From positions 6,440,501 to 6,504,500 of the forward strand of contig NZ_AP019400.1 in the NCBI RefSeq assembly GCF_004295585.1: a stretch of 64,000 nucleotides of DNA, in the 5' to 3' direction. Within the stretch, counting starts at the first letter, position 1, and each line of letters opens with the position of its first letter. Shown here piece after piece: positions 1 through 7,943 of this stretch. The notes below the pieces were generated by a model. That model worked only from the letters and a program-made list of their open reading frames with translations. It had not been told where the DNA came from and did not search any database. The stretch comes from Cohnella abietis (lineage in GTDB: Bacteria; Bacillota; Bacilli; Paenibacillales; Paenibacillaceae). Made by a program: the position numbers and the translations under genes.

Positions 1-53
1 TTACTCATGTTATTTCCCCCTTTAATAATTGTGTTGACGGAATATGTGAGTAG

Positions 54-935
54 TTACTTGATGCCAGTAAGAACGATCCCTTCGACAAAGCGCTTTTGGG
101 CGATTGCAAAAAGTGCGACGACAGGAAGCACTGACAGCAATGAAGCAGCCATCATCAGGTTCCAAGGTGCTATCCGGAATTTCGAAGAAAGCATGGCCGC
201 CATCCCGATTGGAAGGGTGAAGTTTTCCTGCGAATCTAAGTAAAGCACAGGTGTAAGAAGGTCGTTCCAGCTCCAGAGAAAGGAGAAGATAGCAACCGTT
301 GCAAGCACGGGCCCCGACAATGGAAGAGTCAGAGTCCAGTAGAGACGAATTTCCTTGCAGCCATCTATTCTGCCCGCATCATATAGCTCATTCGGGAGTG
401 TAGAGAAAAACTGCTTCAACAGAAATATCATATAGGCCGACGCGAAGAACGAAGGCAGAATTAGTGGCAATAAGGAATCATGAAGTCCCAGCTTCGTAAA
501 AAGTAGAAATTGTGGGATCATAATCGCCGGGTAAGGAAGCATCAACGTACTTAGCACAAGTATGAAGAAAAAATTGCTGCCTCTGGCACGATAACGAGCA
601 AAGCCGAACGCCACGAACGATGATGAGAATACCGTTCCGATAACCGTGGCGATACCAACGATAAGACTGTTCATATATTGCCGGCCGAATTTAATCTCCG
701 AATTAGTGAAGAGCTCCTTGAAATTTTCCCAGGCAAAATACTTTGGAATGAACGATGGCGGATATACAAACATTTCTTTCGTTGTCTTGAGCGAAGTCGA
801 TATCATGAACCACAGAGGCATAATCATGGCCACTGTAACCGCAAGCAAGATAATGAAGCCTATTAGCTTGGGTACATCCACCTTCGTTTTTCTCCTTTTA
901 ACCGACTGCTCCTTGGCAAGTGCTATTCCACTCAT
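54..935 (-). CDS. Carbohydrate ABC transporter permease, MalG type
   Basis: This is a 293-residue inner-membrane permease of the carbohydrate-uptake CUT1 family (binding-protein-dependent transport domain). It has about six hydrophobic segments, and the cytoplasmic EAA-like loop for the ATPase reads YDAGRIDGCKEIRLYWTLTLPLSGP near residues 190-215. The ATG at 935 follows a GGGGGGAG site. It overlaps the stop of the upstream permease by 4 bp (ATGA), so the two are translationally coupled. No binding protein or ATPase lies beside it inside the window; the binding protein may lie past the left edge, and a shared MsmX-type ATPase is usual for such Firmicute systems. The neighbouring GH8 enzyme suggests an oligosaccharide substrate (inference). 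Confidence 0.93.
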   Translation of the reverse strand: MSGIALAKEQSVKRRKTKVDVPKLIGFIILLAVTVAMIMPLWFMISTSLKTTKEMFVYPPSFIPKYFAWENFKELFTNSEIKFGRQYMNSLIVGIATVIGTVFSSSFVAFGFARYRARGSNFFFILVLSTLMLPYPAIMIPQFLLFTKLGLHDSLLPLILPSFFASAYMIFLLKQFFSTLPNELYDAGRIDGCKEIRLYWTLTLPLSGPVLATVAIFSFLWSWNDLLTPVLYLDSQENFTLPIGMAAMLSSKFRIAPWNLMMAASLLSVLPVVALFAIAQKRFVEGIVLTGIK

Positions 936-1834
936 CGTTCACTCCCCCCTTCGTAGTAAACATACCTATTCGAAAGCTTCATGATAATGAAGGTGATGAT
1001 CGTGACAGCAATGAGAAGTATCCACGCCATCGCAGAGGCATAGCCGTAACGAAAGTTTTTGAACGCATTAATATAAATGTTATACACGTAGAACCAGGTG
1101 GAGTAGTTAGGGCCGCCCTGCGTAATGGTATAGGCTTGGGTGAACACTTGAAAGGATTCGATGAGTCCGATAATAAGCTGGAATAGAAATACTGGCGAAA
1201 TAAGTGGGAAAGTAACATTCCAGAACGTTCTTAGACGACCCGCACCATCTAATCTTGCCGCTTCAAGCAAATGTGCAGGCACTCCCTGCAGACCGGCTAG
1301 GAAAATGAGCATACCGCCTCCTAATCCCCAGAAAGACATAATAATAAGCGCCCACATGGCATATTTCTCGTCTAGAAACCAATTGATCGTGTCGACTCCG
1401 AAAAATGACAAAATGTAATTGAAAAGCCCTGCTTGAGGGTTGAAAACCCAGAACCATAACAATGCCATTGAAACACCCGAGATCATGCTCGGAAAATACA
1501 TCGCCGTCCGGAATAGCCCCCTGAACGGTATTTTTTGATTAATTAGCATAGCGAAGATTAGAGACAAGAACAGAGTGAGCGGAACACTAATGAAGGTGTA
1601 CTTTAGTGTGACTTTGATTGAATTCCAGAACTGATCATCCTTGAAAAGCTCCGTATAATTATCCAATCCGATAAACCTCGGGGCATGGATAATGTCAAAT
1701 TCCGTAAAGCTATAATAGAGAGATGCCAATACCGGAAATAGCGCAAATACAACAAAGCCGATGAGCCAGGGCGAGATAAAAAAGTAAAAATTTCTGCTTT
1801 CGCGTCTTTCTTCCCTGCTGCGCTTCAATAACAA
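932..1834 (-). CDS. Carbohydrate ABC transporter permease, MalF type
   Basis: This is a 300-residue CUT1-family permease with an N-terminal hydrophobic segment (FFISPWLIGFVVFALFPVL, about residues 17-37) and several further membrane spans. The EAA loop is AARLDGAGRLRTFWNVTFPL near residues 192-212. It pairs with the MalG-type permease to form the transport channel. The start is a TTG, either at 1834 or at 1828; an AAGGGGGCG site just upstream is better spaced for 1828. It follows the GH8 glycosidase gene by 33 bp on the same strand, suggesting an operon of glycosidase, MalF-like and MalG-like genes. Confidence 0.92.
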   Translation of the reverse strand: MLLKRSREERRESRNFYFFISPWLIGFVVFALFPVLASLYYSFTEFDIIHAPRFIGLDNYTELFKDDQFWNSIKVTLKYTFISVPLTLFLSLIFAMLINQKIPFRGLFRTAMYFPSMISGVSMALLWFWVFNPQAGLFNYILSFFGVDTINWFLDEKYAMWALIIMSFWGLGGGMLIFLAGLQGVPAHLLEAARLDGAGRLRTFWNVTFPLISPVFLFQLIIGLIESFQVFTQAYTITQGGPNYSTWFYVYNIYINAFKNFRYGYASAMAWILLIAVTIITFIIMKLSNRYVYYEGGSER

Positions 1835-1867
1835 CGCCCCCTTATGTTCTCGTGCATTCTCTAATGA

Positions 1868-3202
1868 TTACCTCAGCTTCGAGTATGGCGTCCACCAATT
1901 ACCAGACACCACAATCACACTCAGCAAGCGAAGATTATTTCCGAAATAAAGCTCATCAGCCGTTTTCACCGCAGTATTGTAATCCCACAATTTATTCAAC
2001 CAAGCTTGGTTGGACGAATCGAGCATTGCACTAACCATCAGTGGGGCAGAGAAAGAGATATCTTCATAATCTGCTATTGGTGCTGATCCATTCAGCTTGT
2101 AGCCTGCCATAATCTTATGAGGATCGTTATTCGTCTTTTTCCGAATCCATTTATTAAGTGTAGTCAGCTGTGCCTTCGCCCTATCATCCCCCGTTAAGAG
2201 ATAGTCGGTACCGATACGCCATGGCGTCCGAGAGGAATTATAATTGTAATCACCGTCGAATTCAGACTCCAGATATTCAGGCGGTGCAGGAACGAAGCTG
2301 CCTTTTATTTTCACTACAAAATCAGGAAGCAAGCCAGCATTCGGACTATTATTGTTATAGAGACTCTTCATGATACTGTAGGTTTTATTAATCACCTTGC
2401 TCCACCTGGTATCACCCGTAGCCACTTGAAAATCCTTCATATGCTGTAGCATGAAATCCGAAGGACGTGTCGCTAAAGCTCTGTCACCTGAAGTAGCCCA
2501 GTCTCCATTTTTTAATATCCACTCTGTTTGGTTAACCTCGCTTTTCATAATGGCATTAATAACTTTGCGTGCCTGGGTTAAGTAGTTTATTGCTCCCCCA
2601 CTACCCCACTGCTTGTTAGCGAGCAGCAACGCATAGGCAATATCCATATCGCCGTCAGTTGCGGAATCAACACCATTGACGTCAACAAGAGCTTTGCCAT
2701 TATCCGCTTGCTGCCAAGCCATTAAATCTGGATTATTACTACTGGGATGTGCCCTGAAATAACGATACATACCGTCAAAATATTTCTTAGCATCCGCATC
2801 ATGGCCTGCCATTAATGCTGTAATCAGCATCCCGTAGCCATGTGCTTCCGATACCGTCACTTCATTTTCCTTAAACCAATCCCCATCCGCATACCAAACG
2901 TAATATTGACCCTTAACATATGGATTCTCTTTCACATACTTCGCTTTCCATTCGTCATATAATCTCTTCACCGTTTTATCCATCTGGGTCTGAGTCACAT
3001 GATTAGGCTTAATCGAACCTTTCTTGTATGTGGTGTGCTGCGGGAACGCTTTAAAGGGGGCTTCACCTTTAACCTTCACAGCAGAGCCGTCTGCAGATGC
3101 TGCAACTGAAATGCTAGAAATGTTTAACGTTAACAGAATGAGCACCAACAACAGAGCTGACAGATAACGAAAACCAATTGGCCATTTCTCTTCCTTCCGC
3201 AT
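1868..3202 (-). CDS. Secreted glycoside hydrolase family 8 enzyme (chitosanase/endoglucanase type)
   Basis: This is a 444-residue exported protein with an N-terminal signal peptide (hydrophobic run about residues 11-33, ending VAASADG). It carries the GH8 signature ATDGDMDIAYALLLANKQW near residues 179-197 and the conserved SEAHGYGM with the probable proton-donor Glu119. The family folds as an (alpha/alpha)6 barrel and cleaves beta-1,4 glucans, lichenan, xylan or chitosan with inversion. The arrangement resembles Bacillus GH8 chitosanases, but the substrate cannot be fixed from sequence alone. The ATG at 3202 has a GAGGCTGG site. A 479-bp leader with two LacI-type palindromes lies upstream and two sugar permeases lie downstream. 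Confidence 0.88.
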   Translation of the reverse strand: MRKEEKWPIGFRYLSALLLVLILLTLNISSISVAASADGSAVKVKGEAPFKAFPQHTTYKKGSIKPNHVTQTQMDKTVKRLYDEWKAKYVKENPYVKGQYYVWYADGDWFKENEVTVSEAHGYGMLITALMAGHDADAKKYFDGMYRYFRAHPSSNNPDLMAWQQADNGKALVDVNGVDSATDGDMDIAYALLLANKQWGSGGAINYLTQARKVINAIMKSEVNQTEWILKNGDWATSGDRALATRPSDFMLQHMKDFQVATGDTRWSKVINKTYSIMKSLYNNNSPNAGLLPDFVVKIKGSFVPAPPEYLESEFDGDYNYNSSRTPWRIGTDYLLTGDDRAKAQLTTLNKWIRKKTNNDPHKIMAGYKLNGSAPIADYEDISFSAPLMVSAMLDSSNQAWLNKLWDYNTAVKTADELYFGNNLRLLSVIVVSGNWWTPYSKLR

Positions 3203-3681
3203 ACAACCAGCCTCTATTCTATTTGGTATGATTGATTCCTGCGAAATACTTTACATCACTCAATACTTACGGCAATCCGCGCTGCTCCTCGCGCAAGGTG
3301 TGACGGTGTTTGATGGCTGCCAATTTGATGTATACGGTTACATAATGAGATGTTTGGATTACGAAATTGCAGCACCCAACCCATTCTTACAACATTCCCC
3401 TTACTAGCTTCTAATCTCTTCGTATAACATTTGATCATTTTCAACCTCAAAAGTTAAACCGCTTTAACTTATTAAACAAAGTTTATCCTGTAACCTTAAA
3501 CCTGTCAATCGGTTTTACTTTTATTAGTTCTAATCAACAGTTAAATACAGGATTCACCATCATAATTTGTCATGTTTCTTCTTCCTCTATTGTTTAAGCG
3601 TTTAAACTTAAGTTCATCAAAAAAACAGCTGCTCAGATTTTTCGTAAACTTGAGTAACTGCTTCTAAACCTGTCGACACGA
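3203..3681 (-). promoter_or_regulatory. Upstream region of the GH8-permease operon with two LacI-type operators
   Basis: This 479-bp gap has no convincing gene. It carries two pseudo-palindromes centred on CG, typical of LacI/GalR operators: GTTAAACCGCTTTAAC at 3453-3468 and GTTTAAGCGTTTAAAC at 3592-3607. Both match a GTTTAA-n-CG-n-TTTAAAC pattern with one or two mismatches. They lie 250-405 bp before the GH8 start, and the LacI gene at 3682 is the obvious candidate regulator. A 64-codon open frame at 3256-3450 has no ribosome binding site. Confidence 0.55.
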
Positions 3682-4680
3682 TTAAGATGTTCTGGGCGCC
3701 CCAGATGAATCTCTAACAATTAGCTCTGGATCAAATTCCACCGTTGCATTTCGTTTGGTAGGGTCTTTGATCATTTTTAACAGGATATCTACACCCTGCT
3801 TCCCTATTTTCTCAAACGGTAGACGTATCGTTGTTAAGGCCGGACGGAATTCGGAGGCATAGACTTGATCATCGAATCCAACAATCGAGATATCACGAGG
3901 AATTCGAATGCCTTCATTCTTGAATGCATCCATTGCTCCAAGCGCCATATAGTCGTCCGCCGCGAATATCGCAGTAGGCAGCCGTCCCGAATCGATCCAT
4001 TGCTTGGCAATACGATAACCAGACGGAATATCAAATGAGCCTTGCTCAATGGCAAATGGCTTCAGCCCTACTTCCTCTAGCGCGTGCAAGTAACCCTTCT
4101 CCCGTTCCTGACTGCTAAAGAGTGGCTCAGGTCCGCTAATGTGGGCGATTTCAGTATGTCCAAGGTCAATCAGATGCTTCGTAGCATCATAACCACCCTT
4201 ATAATTGTTGACAATTACCGATGGAACGGATGAATTCCGCTGCTGGTTATCAAGGATGACGAACGGGATTTTCCGCTTTTTGAGCTCCATTACGTACAAA
4301 TCAGCATTAATAGGCGACAACAAAATAACCCCGTCTACGCGGTCCTCCTGAAACATGGATCGATTAAATGATTCCTCGTCCCCCTGCGAAACCGAGAGTG
4401 CCAGAAAGTAGCTTTGTTCGGCTAGACAGTCATTGATTTCCTTAACTATGGCATCAAGAACGGTATCGTTCAATGTCGTTAGTGTCAGTCCGATAATACC
4501 GGTTTTGCCGCTGGCGAGACTGCGGGCTGAAGCGTTCGGATGATAGTCCAACTCCTTCATTGCCTGCAATACCTTATCTTTATTTTTCTTGCGCACGGAT
4601 GTCGAATGATTAAGTACTCTGGATACTGTCACCACGGACAAACCGGATTTCTTCGCCACATCAAAAATACTAACCTTCAT
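3682..4680 (-). CDS. LacI-family transcriptional regulator
   Basis: This is a 332-residue DNA-binding regulator. The helix-turn-helix IFDVAKKSGLSVVTVSRVLNHS starts at residue 4, followed by a hinge (YHPNASARSLASGKTGIIGL) and a periplasmic-binding-like sensor domain. The ATG at 4680 is chosen because the HTH normally begins within a few residues of the start; an in-frame extension to 4740 adds sequence not found in the family. It lies upstream of the GH8 and permease genes on the same strand and probably represses them through the operators at 3453 and 3592. The inducer is probably an oligosaccharide produced by the GH8 enzyme (inference). Confidence 0.92.
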   Translation of the reverse strand: MKVSIFDVAKKSGLSVVTVSRVLNHSTSVRKKNKDKVLQAMKELDYHPNASARSLASGKTGIIGLTLTTLNDTVLDAIVKEINDCLAEQSYFLALSVSQGDEESFNRSMFQEDRVDGVILLSPINADLYVMELKKRKIPFVILDNQQRNSSVPSVIVNNYKGGYDATKHLIDLGHTEIAHISGPEPLFSSQEREKGYLHALEEVGLKPFAIEQGSFDIPSGYRIAKQWIDSGRLPTAIFAADDYMALGAMDAFKNEGIRIPRDISIVGFDDQVYASEFRPALTTIRLPFEKIGKQGVDILLKMIKDPTKRNATVEFDPELIVRDSSGAPRTS

Positions 4681-4782
4681 CAACGAACCGCTCCCGTTTG
4701 TCAAAAATGATATATAGTAAACGTACCATAGTTCAAGCAATTATTCATCAAGCTTAAACATTATGAGATAACGTACAAACAA

Positions 4783-4822
4783 AAGACCGCCTCTCAGAAA
4801 ATAATCTGGTGCAGGCGGTCTT
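4783..4822 (-). terminator. Intrinsic terminator of htpX
   Basis: AAGACCGCCT at 4783-4792 pairs with AGGCGGTCTT at 4813-4822. On the minus strand the stem is followed by TTTTGTTTG. It lies about 30 bp beyond the htpX stop. Confidence 0.85.
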
Positions 4823-4850
4823 CGTATATGCTTGAATTGCTCACGGTTTA

Positions 4851-5726
4851 TTAAGCTTGTAAACGGCGAATTCTCTCTTCCAAATCTGGATGTGTGGAGA
4901 ATAGCGCTGAGCGTTTCTTTCCGTTAATCTGCAAAGTGGAAATCGCGTTCTGCTCGCTGTCCTTCATTCGGCTTGTATAAGCTTGCAGCCCACGAAGAGC
5001 ATGAATCATCTTATCCTTACCAGCCAGGTGGGCACCGCCAGCATCCGCGTGAAATTCGCGATGTCTGGAGTATGCCAGTACAACCATGCTTCCGAGTATG
5101 GAGAACACGATCTGGAACACAATAACTGCGATGAAATGAACGATTGGAGCAATATCTTCTTTAACCACTCGGGACACTGCCCATGCTGCAATACGAGACA
5201 GGAACACGACGAAGGTGTTCACGACTCCTTGAAGAAGTGTCATCGTCACCATGTCTCCGTTAACGATATGGGCGACCTCGTGACCGATAATTCCTTCAAC
5301 TGCATCAGCATCTAGTTCCGTTAATGTTGCTGTGGATACGGCAACCAACGATCTTTTCTTCGATGGTCCTGTAGCGAAAGCATTCACTTCTTTGGATTCG
5401 TAAATTCCGACCTCCGGCATATGCATCATACCGGCAGCTTGGGATAACCGATGGACCATCTCAACAAGCTGTCTCTCCCCATGAGAGAGGTTATCTTCGG
5501 GCTTCAGAACATGAACATTCATCATCCGCTTTGCCATCCAACGGGACATAGCAAGCGAGATCAACGCTCCAGTAAAGCCTACAATTCCACTAAAGATGAG
5601 CAGCGAAGTGAAATTGATGCCACCCGATTCATTAATATACGAGCCAATTCCGAATACGGATAAAATAATTCCGATGGTAAGCATGACAAGTAAGTTCGTT
5701 AGAATAAACAAGAGAATTCGTTTCAT
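4851..5726 (-). CDS. htpX: Membrane metalloprotease HtpX
   Basis: This is a 291-residue zinc endopeptidase of family M48, an inner-membrane quality-control protease. Two membrane helices occupy the N terminus (about 5-27 and 33-55). The zinc motif HEVAH is near residue 147, and a further pair of hydrophobic segments spans about 155-215. The third zinc-ligand region, EFHADAGGAHLAGK, follows near 220-235. The start at 5726 (MKRILLFILTN) has a GGAGGGA site eight bases upstream; an in-frame start at 5759 lacks one. It stands alone with its own terminator. Confidence 0.95.
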   Translation of the reverse strand: MKRILLFILTNLLVMLTIGIILSVFGIGSYINESGGINFTSLLIFSGIVGFTGALISLAMSRWMAKRMMNVHVLKPEDNLSHGERQLVEMVHRLSQAAGMMHMPEVGIYESKEVNAFATGPSKKRSLVAVSTATLTELDADAVEGIIGHEVAHIVNGDMVTMTLLQGVVNTFVVFLSRIAAWAVSRVVKEDIAPIVHFIAVIVFQIVFSILGSMVVLAYSRHREFHADAGGAHLAGKDKMIHALRGLQAYTSRMKDSEQNAISTLQINGKKRSALFSTHPDLEERIRRLQA

Positions 5727-5902
5727 TGTTTCCCTCCTAAGAGATTTAGAATAAGGCAACTGAGGTATTTCATCTTAATTGTTGCCGTTATTGACTGAAT
5801 TATCGGCTATCTCTATTATCTACGTTGAGATTGAGCATCGCGTTTCAAGAAATAGCCGACTTTACGTTCCAATTATTGAAATAAAATGTGGGATCCGTAC
5901 GC

Positions 5903-6358
5903 CTAGAGTCGGTTGAAGCCCTCATCCCGCAAATACTCTCTGGCTTCCTCGTATGTTTCGAATGCCATTTCGAGGTTTAAGCCTGAGAAGATATACCACA
6001 TATCATCTTCAAATTTAAGCTCCAACAAGTTACGATCGGAGTCGAACCATTTTTCCTGCTGTCCTTCTACCCACGATGCTTCTCCCGTTAACGACTGAAT
6101 AGACTGCTCTATGAGGGAACGAAGGTCCTCCGCGCTATAGTCACGAACATTGATGAAGCCCTTCTCATCTGTATCGCAGCCTTCAATCTCCCCTGCAAAA
6201 ATATAGCCGTTACCGTTCGGATGAAAGTGAAATCCTACATTCTTTTTCTCAATTACACTACGATCATAATGGAAATTAACCCGTCCGAGAGACACGTCCC
6301 TGCGTTCTAATTGGTCAAAGGATTCCAAAATCGCGATCTTCTCTGCAAAGCTTAACAT
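5903..6358 (-). CDS. Conserved hypothetical protein, 151 residues
   Basis: I do not recognise the family. The protein is soluble and acidic, with alternating beta and alpha segments and no signal or membrane helix. It begins MLSFAEKIAILESFDQLERR and contains FHFHPNGNGYIFAGE, then an Asp/Glu-rich helix (SAEDLRSLIEQSIQ). Its last 25 residues (LEMAFETYEEAREYLRDEGF) resemble a regulatory or binding helix. The start has only a modest purine-rich site. It is a single gene between htpX and a TVP38-like gene. Coding is supported by length, composition and lack of a better overlapping frame. Confidence 0.7.
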   Translation of the reverse strand: MLSFAEKIAILESFDQLERRDVSLGRVNFHYDRSVIEKKNVGFHFHPNGNGYIFAGEIEGCDTDEKGFINVRDYSAEDLRSLIEQSIQSLTGEASWVEGQQEKWFDSDRNLLELKFEDDMWYIFSGLNLEMAFETYEEAREYLRDEGFNRL

Positions 6359-6440
6359 ATGCTCATCCGCCTCATGGTTTATTGTTGGTAGCGATTATAA
6401 CATAAATCTCGAACGTAAATCGGTAACAAGATTAGTCTAT

Positions 6441-7115
6441 TCAATCTGTTTTAGACTCAATACCTTGGCTTTCTTCTTGGACAGGCTGGTTTTTAGAGGA
6501 ATGTACTGTCTCTGCTGTAAACCACGCTTCGATTTTTTTGCTGATCCAAAGTGAGCCCCCTATGAATAACACTACGTATAAGAGCTCTAGGGGTTTTTCG
6601 ATAAACCTTGCAAAATCATGACCAATAATGGAGATGGACATGACCATAATGGCTTTGCCGAACACAATAGCGATAAAGAACGAGCGCAATCGCATTTGTG
6701 CGACTGCTGCCGCCATGTTTATGACTACGAAGGGCCCAACGGGAAAGAGACTGAGTAAAAACACATAGCTAAAAGCATTTCGACGGACCCATATCAGGCT
6801 TTTCTGCACCTTTGGTTTCTGTGCCCATCGTACGAAATACGGACTACCCGCTATTCTGCGGACGACAACGAATGTCACAAGACATCCACTCACTATCCCT
6901 AACCAAGAATAGAGAAAACCAAGCCACAAGCCATACACCGCTGCATTTACTCCAACAATAAGTATCGTCGGCAATGGCGGAATGAATGACTTCATGAAAG
7001 TTAAGGCAATGCCGGGAAAGGGCCCAAAATCCCGATATTGCTCCAATAGACTCTTCAAATTCTCTTCAGTCAGGTTCGACAAAATATCTGATATGTTCAT
7101 GTTGTACACATGCAC
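6441..7115 (-). CDS. TVP38/TMEM64-family (VTT/DedA-like) membrane protein
   Basis: This 224-residue integral membrane protein has about five hydrophobic segments between residues 25 and 195 and a charged, Gln/Glu-rich tail. The VTT-type core (FLLSLFPVGPFVVINMAAAVAQMRLRSFF, about residues 118-146) holds the conserved Pro and Asn of the family. Such proteins are implicated in membrane homeostasis or lipid scrambling in bacteria; a specific role is not evident. The start is probably GTG at 7115; an ATG at 7100 is the alternative. It is monocistronic and followed upstream by the first 52-bp repeat cluster. Confidence 0.82.
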   Translation of the reverse strand: MHVYNMNISDILSNLTEENLKSLLEQYRDFGPFPGIALTFMKSFIPPLPTILIVGVNAAVYGLWLGFLYSWLGIVSGCLVTFVVVRRIAGSPYFVRWAQKPKVQKSLIWVRRNAFSYVFLLSLFPVGPFVVINMAAAVAQMRLRSFFIAIVFGKAIMVMSISIIGHDFARFIEKPLELLYVVLFIGGSLWISKKIEAWFTAETVHSSKNQPVQEESQGIESKTD

Positions 7116-7183
7116 CTGTTTCTCGTTTAATGTTCTAGTGGCATTATACCATTAGTACGGGGATATTCGGTAATGGGCGGGAA

Positions 7184-7860
7184 GTTAGTCGGCGAGGCCG
7201 CTTATTTACTACCCAGTCCCGCTCCGAGAAGGGGAGTTAGTCGGTGATACCGCTTATCTCCCCCCCAATCCCGCTCCGTGGGGGCGAGTTAGTCGGTGAG
7301 GCCGCTTATTTACGGCCCAGTCCCACTCCGAGGCGGCGAGTTAGTCGGTGATAGCGCTTATCTCCCCCCCAATCCCGCTCCGTGGGGGCGAGTTAGTCGG
7401 TGATGCCGCTTATTTACGGCCCAGTCCCACTCCGAGGCGGCGAGTTAGTCGGTGATAGCGCTTATCTCCCCCCCAATCCCGCTCCGTGGGGACGAGTTAG
7501 TCGGTGATGCCGCTTATTTACGGCCCAGTCCCACTCCGAGGCGGCGAGTTAGTCGGTGGCACCGCTTATTTACTCCTCAATCCCGATCCGAGGCGGCGAG
7601 TTAGTCGGTGACTCCGCTTATCTCCGGCTCATTCCTGCTTCGAGACGGGGAGTTAGTCGGTGATGCCGCTTATCTCCGGCTCATTCCTGCCCCGGGACGG
7701 GGAGTTAGTCGGTGATGCCGCTTATCTCCTCCTCAATCCCGCTCCGAGACGGCGAGTTAGTCGGTGATGCCGCTTATCTCCGGCTCATTCCTACTTCGAG
7801 ACGGGGAGTTAGTCGGCGAGGCCGCTTATCTCCTCCCCAATCCTACTCCGGGCGGAAGTT
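7184..7860. repeat. Tandem array of 13 imperfect 52-bp repeats (cluster 1)
   Basis: About 13 units start with GTTAGTCGG at 7184, 7236 and every 52 bp on to a partial copy at 7858. The core is GTTAGTCGGTGATGCCGCTT followed by ATCTCC or ATTTACG and a variable GC-rich tail. Two unit types alternate in the first half (tails beginning CCCCCCAATCCC and GGCCCAGTCCC), suggesting amplification of a 104-bp dimer. Because 52 is not a multiple of three, the apparent short ORFs shift frame from unit to unit and are not coding. The same family recurs at 24546-24969. Confidence 0.95.
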
Positions 7861-7867
7861 AGTCCGC

Positions 7868-7915
7868 ACAAAAAAACCTCCAAACCCACAATGCTTCATG
7901 GTTTTGGAGGTTTTT
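7868..7915 (-). terminator. Intrinsic terminator of the LTA synthase gene
   Basis: AAAAAACCTCCAAACC at 7870-7885 pairs with GGTTTTGGAGGTTTTT at 7900-7915, with a T-rich minus-strand exit. It lies about 30 bp after the stop and directly abuts the repeat array. Confidence 0.85.
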
Positions 7916-7943
7916 CTTGTGCGAGGCTCGCGCGCCCCCTATA

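Noticed and set aside
3256..3450. 64-codon frame upstream of GH8
   Set aside because: No ribosome binding site, no recognisable domain, and it abuts an operator-like palindrome.
7184..7860. CRISPR array
   Set aside because: The period is regular but units are continuous imperfect tandem repeats; there are no unique spacers between identical direct repeats and no cas genes nearby.
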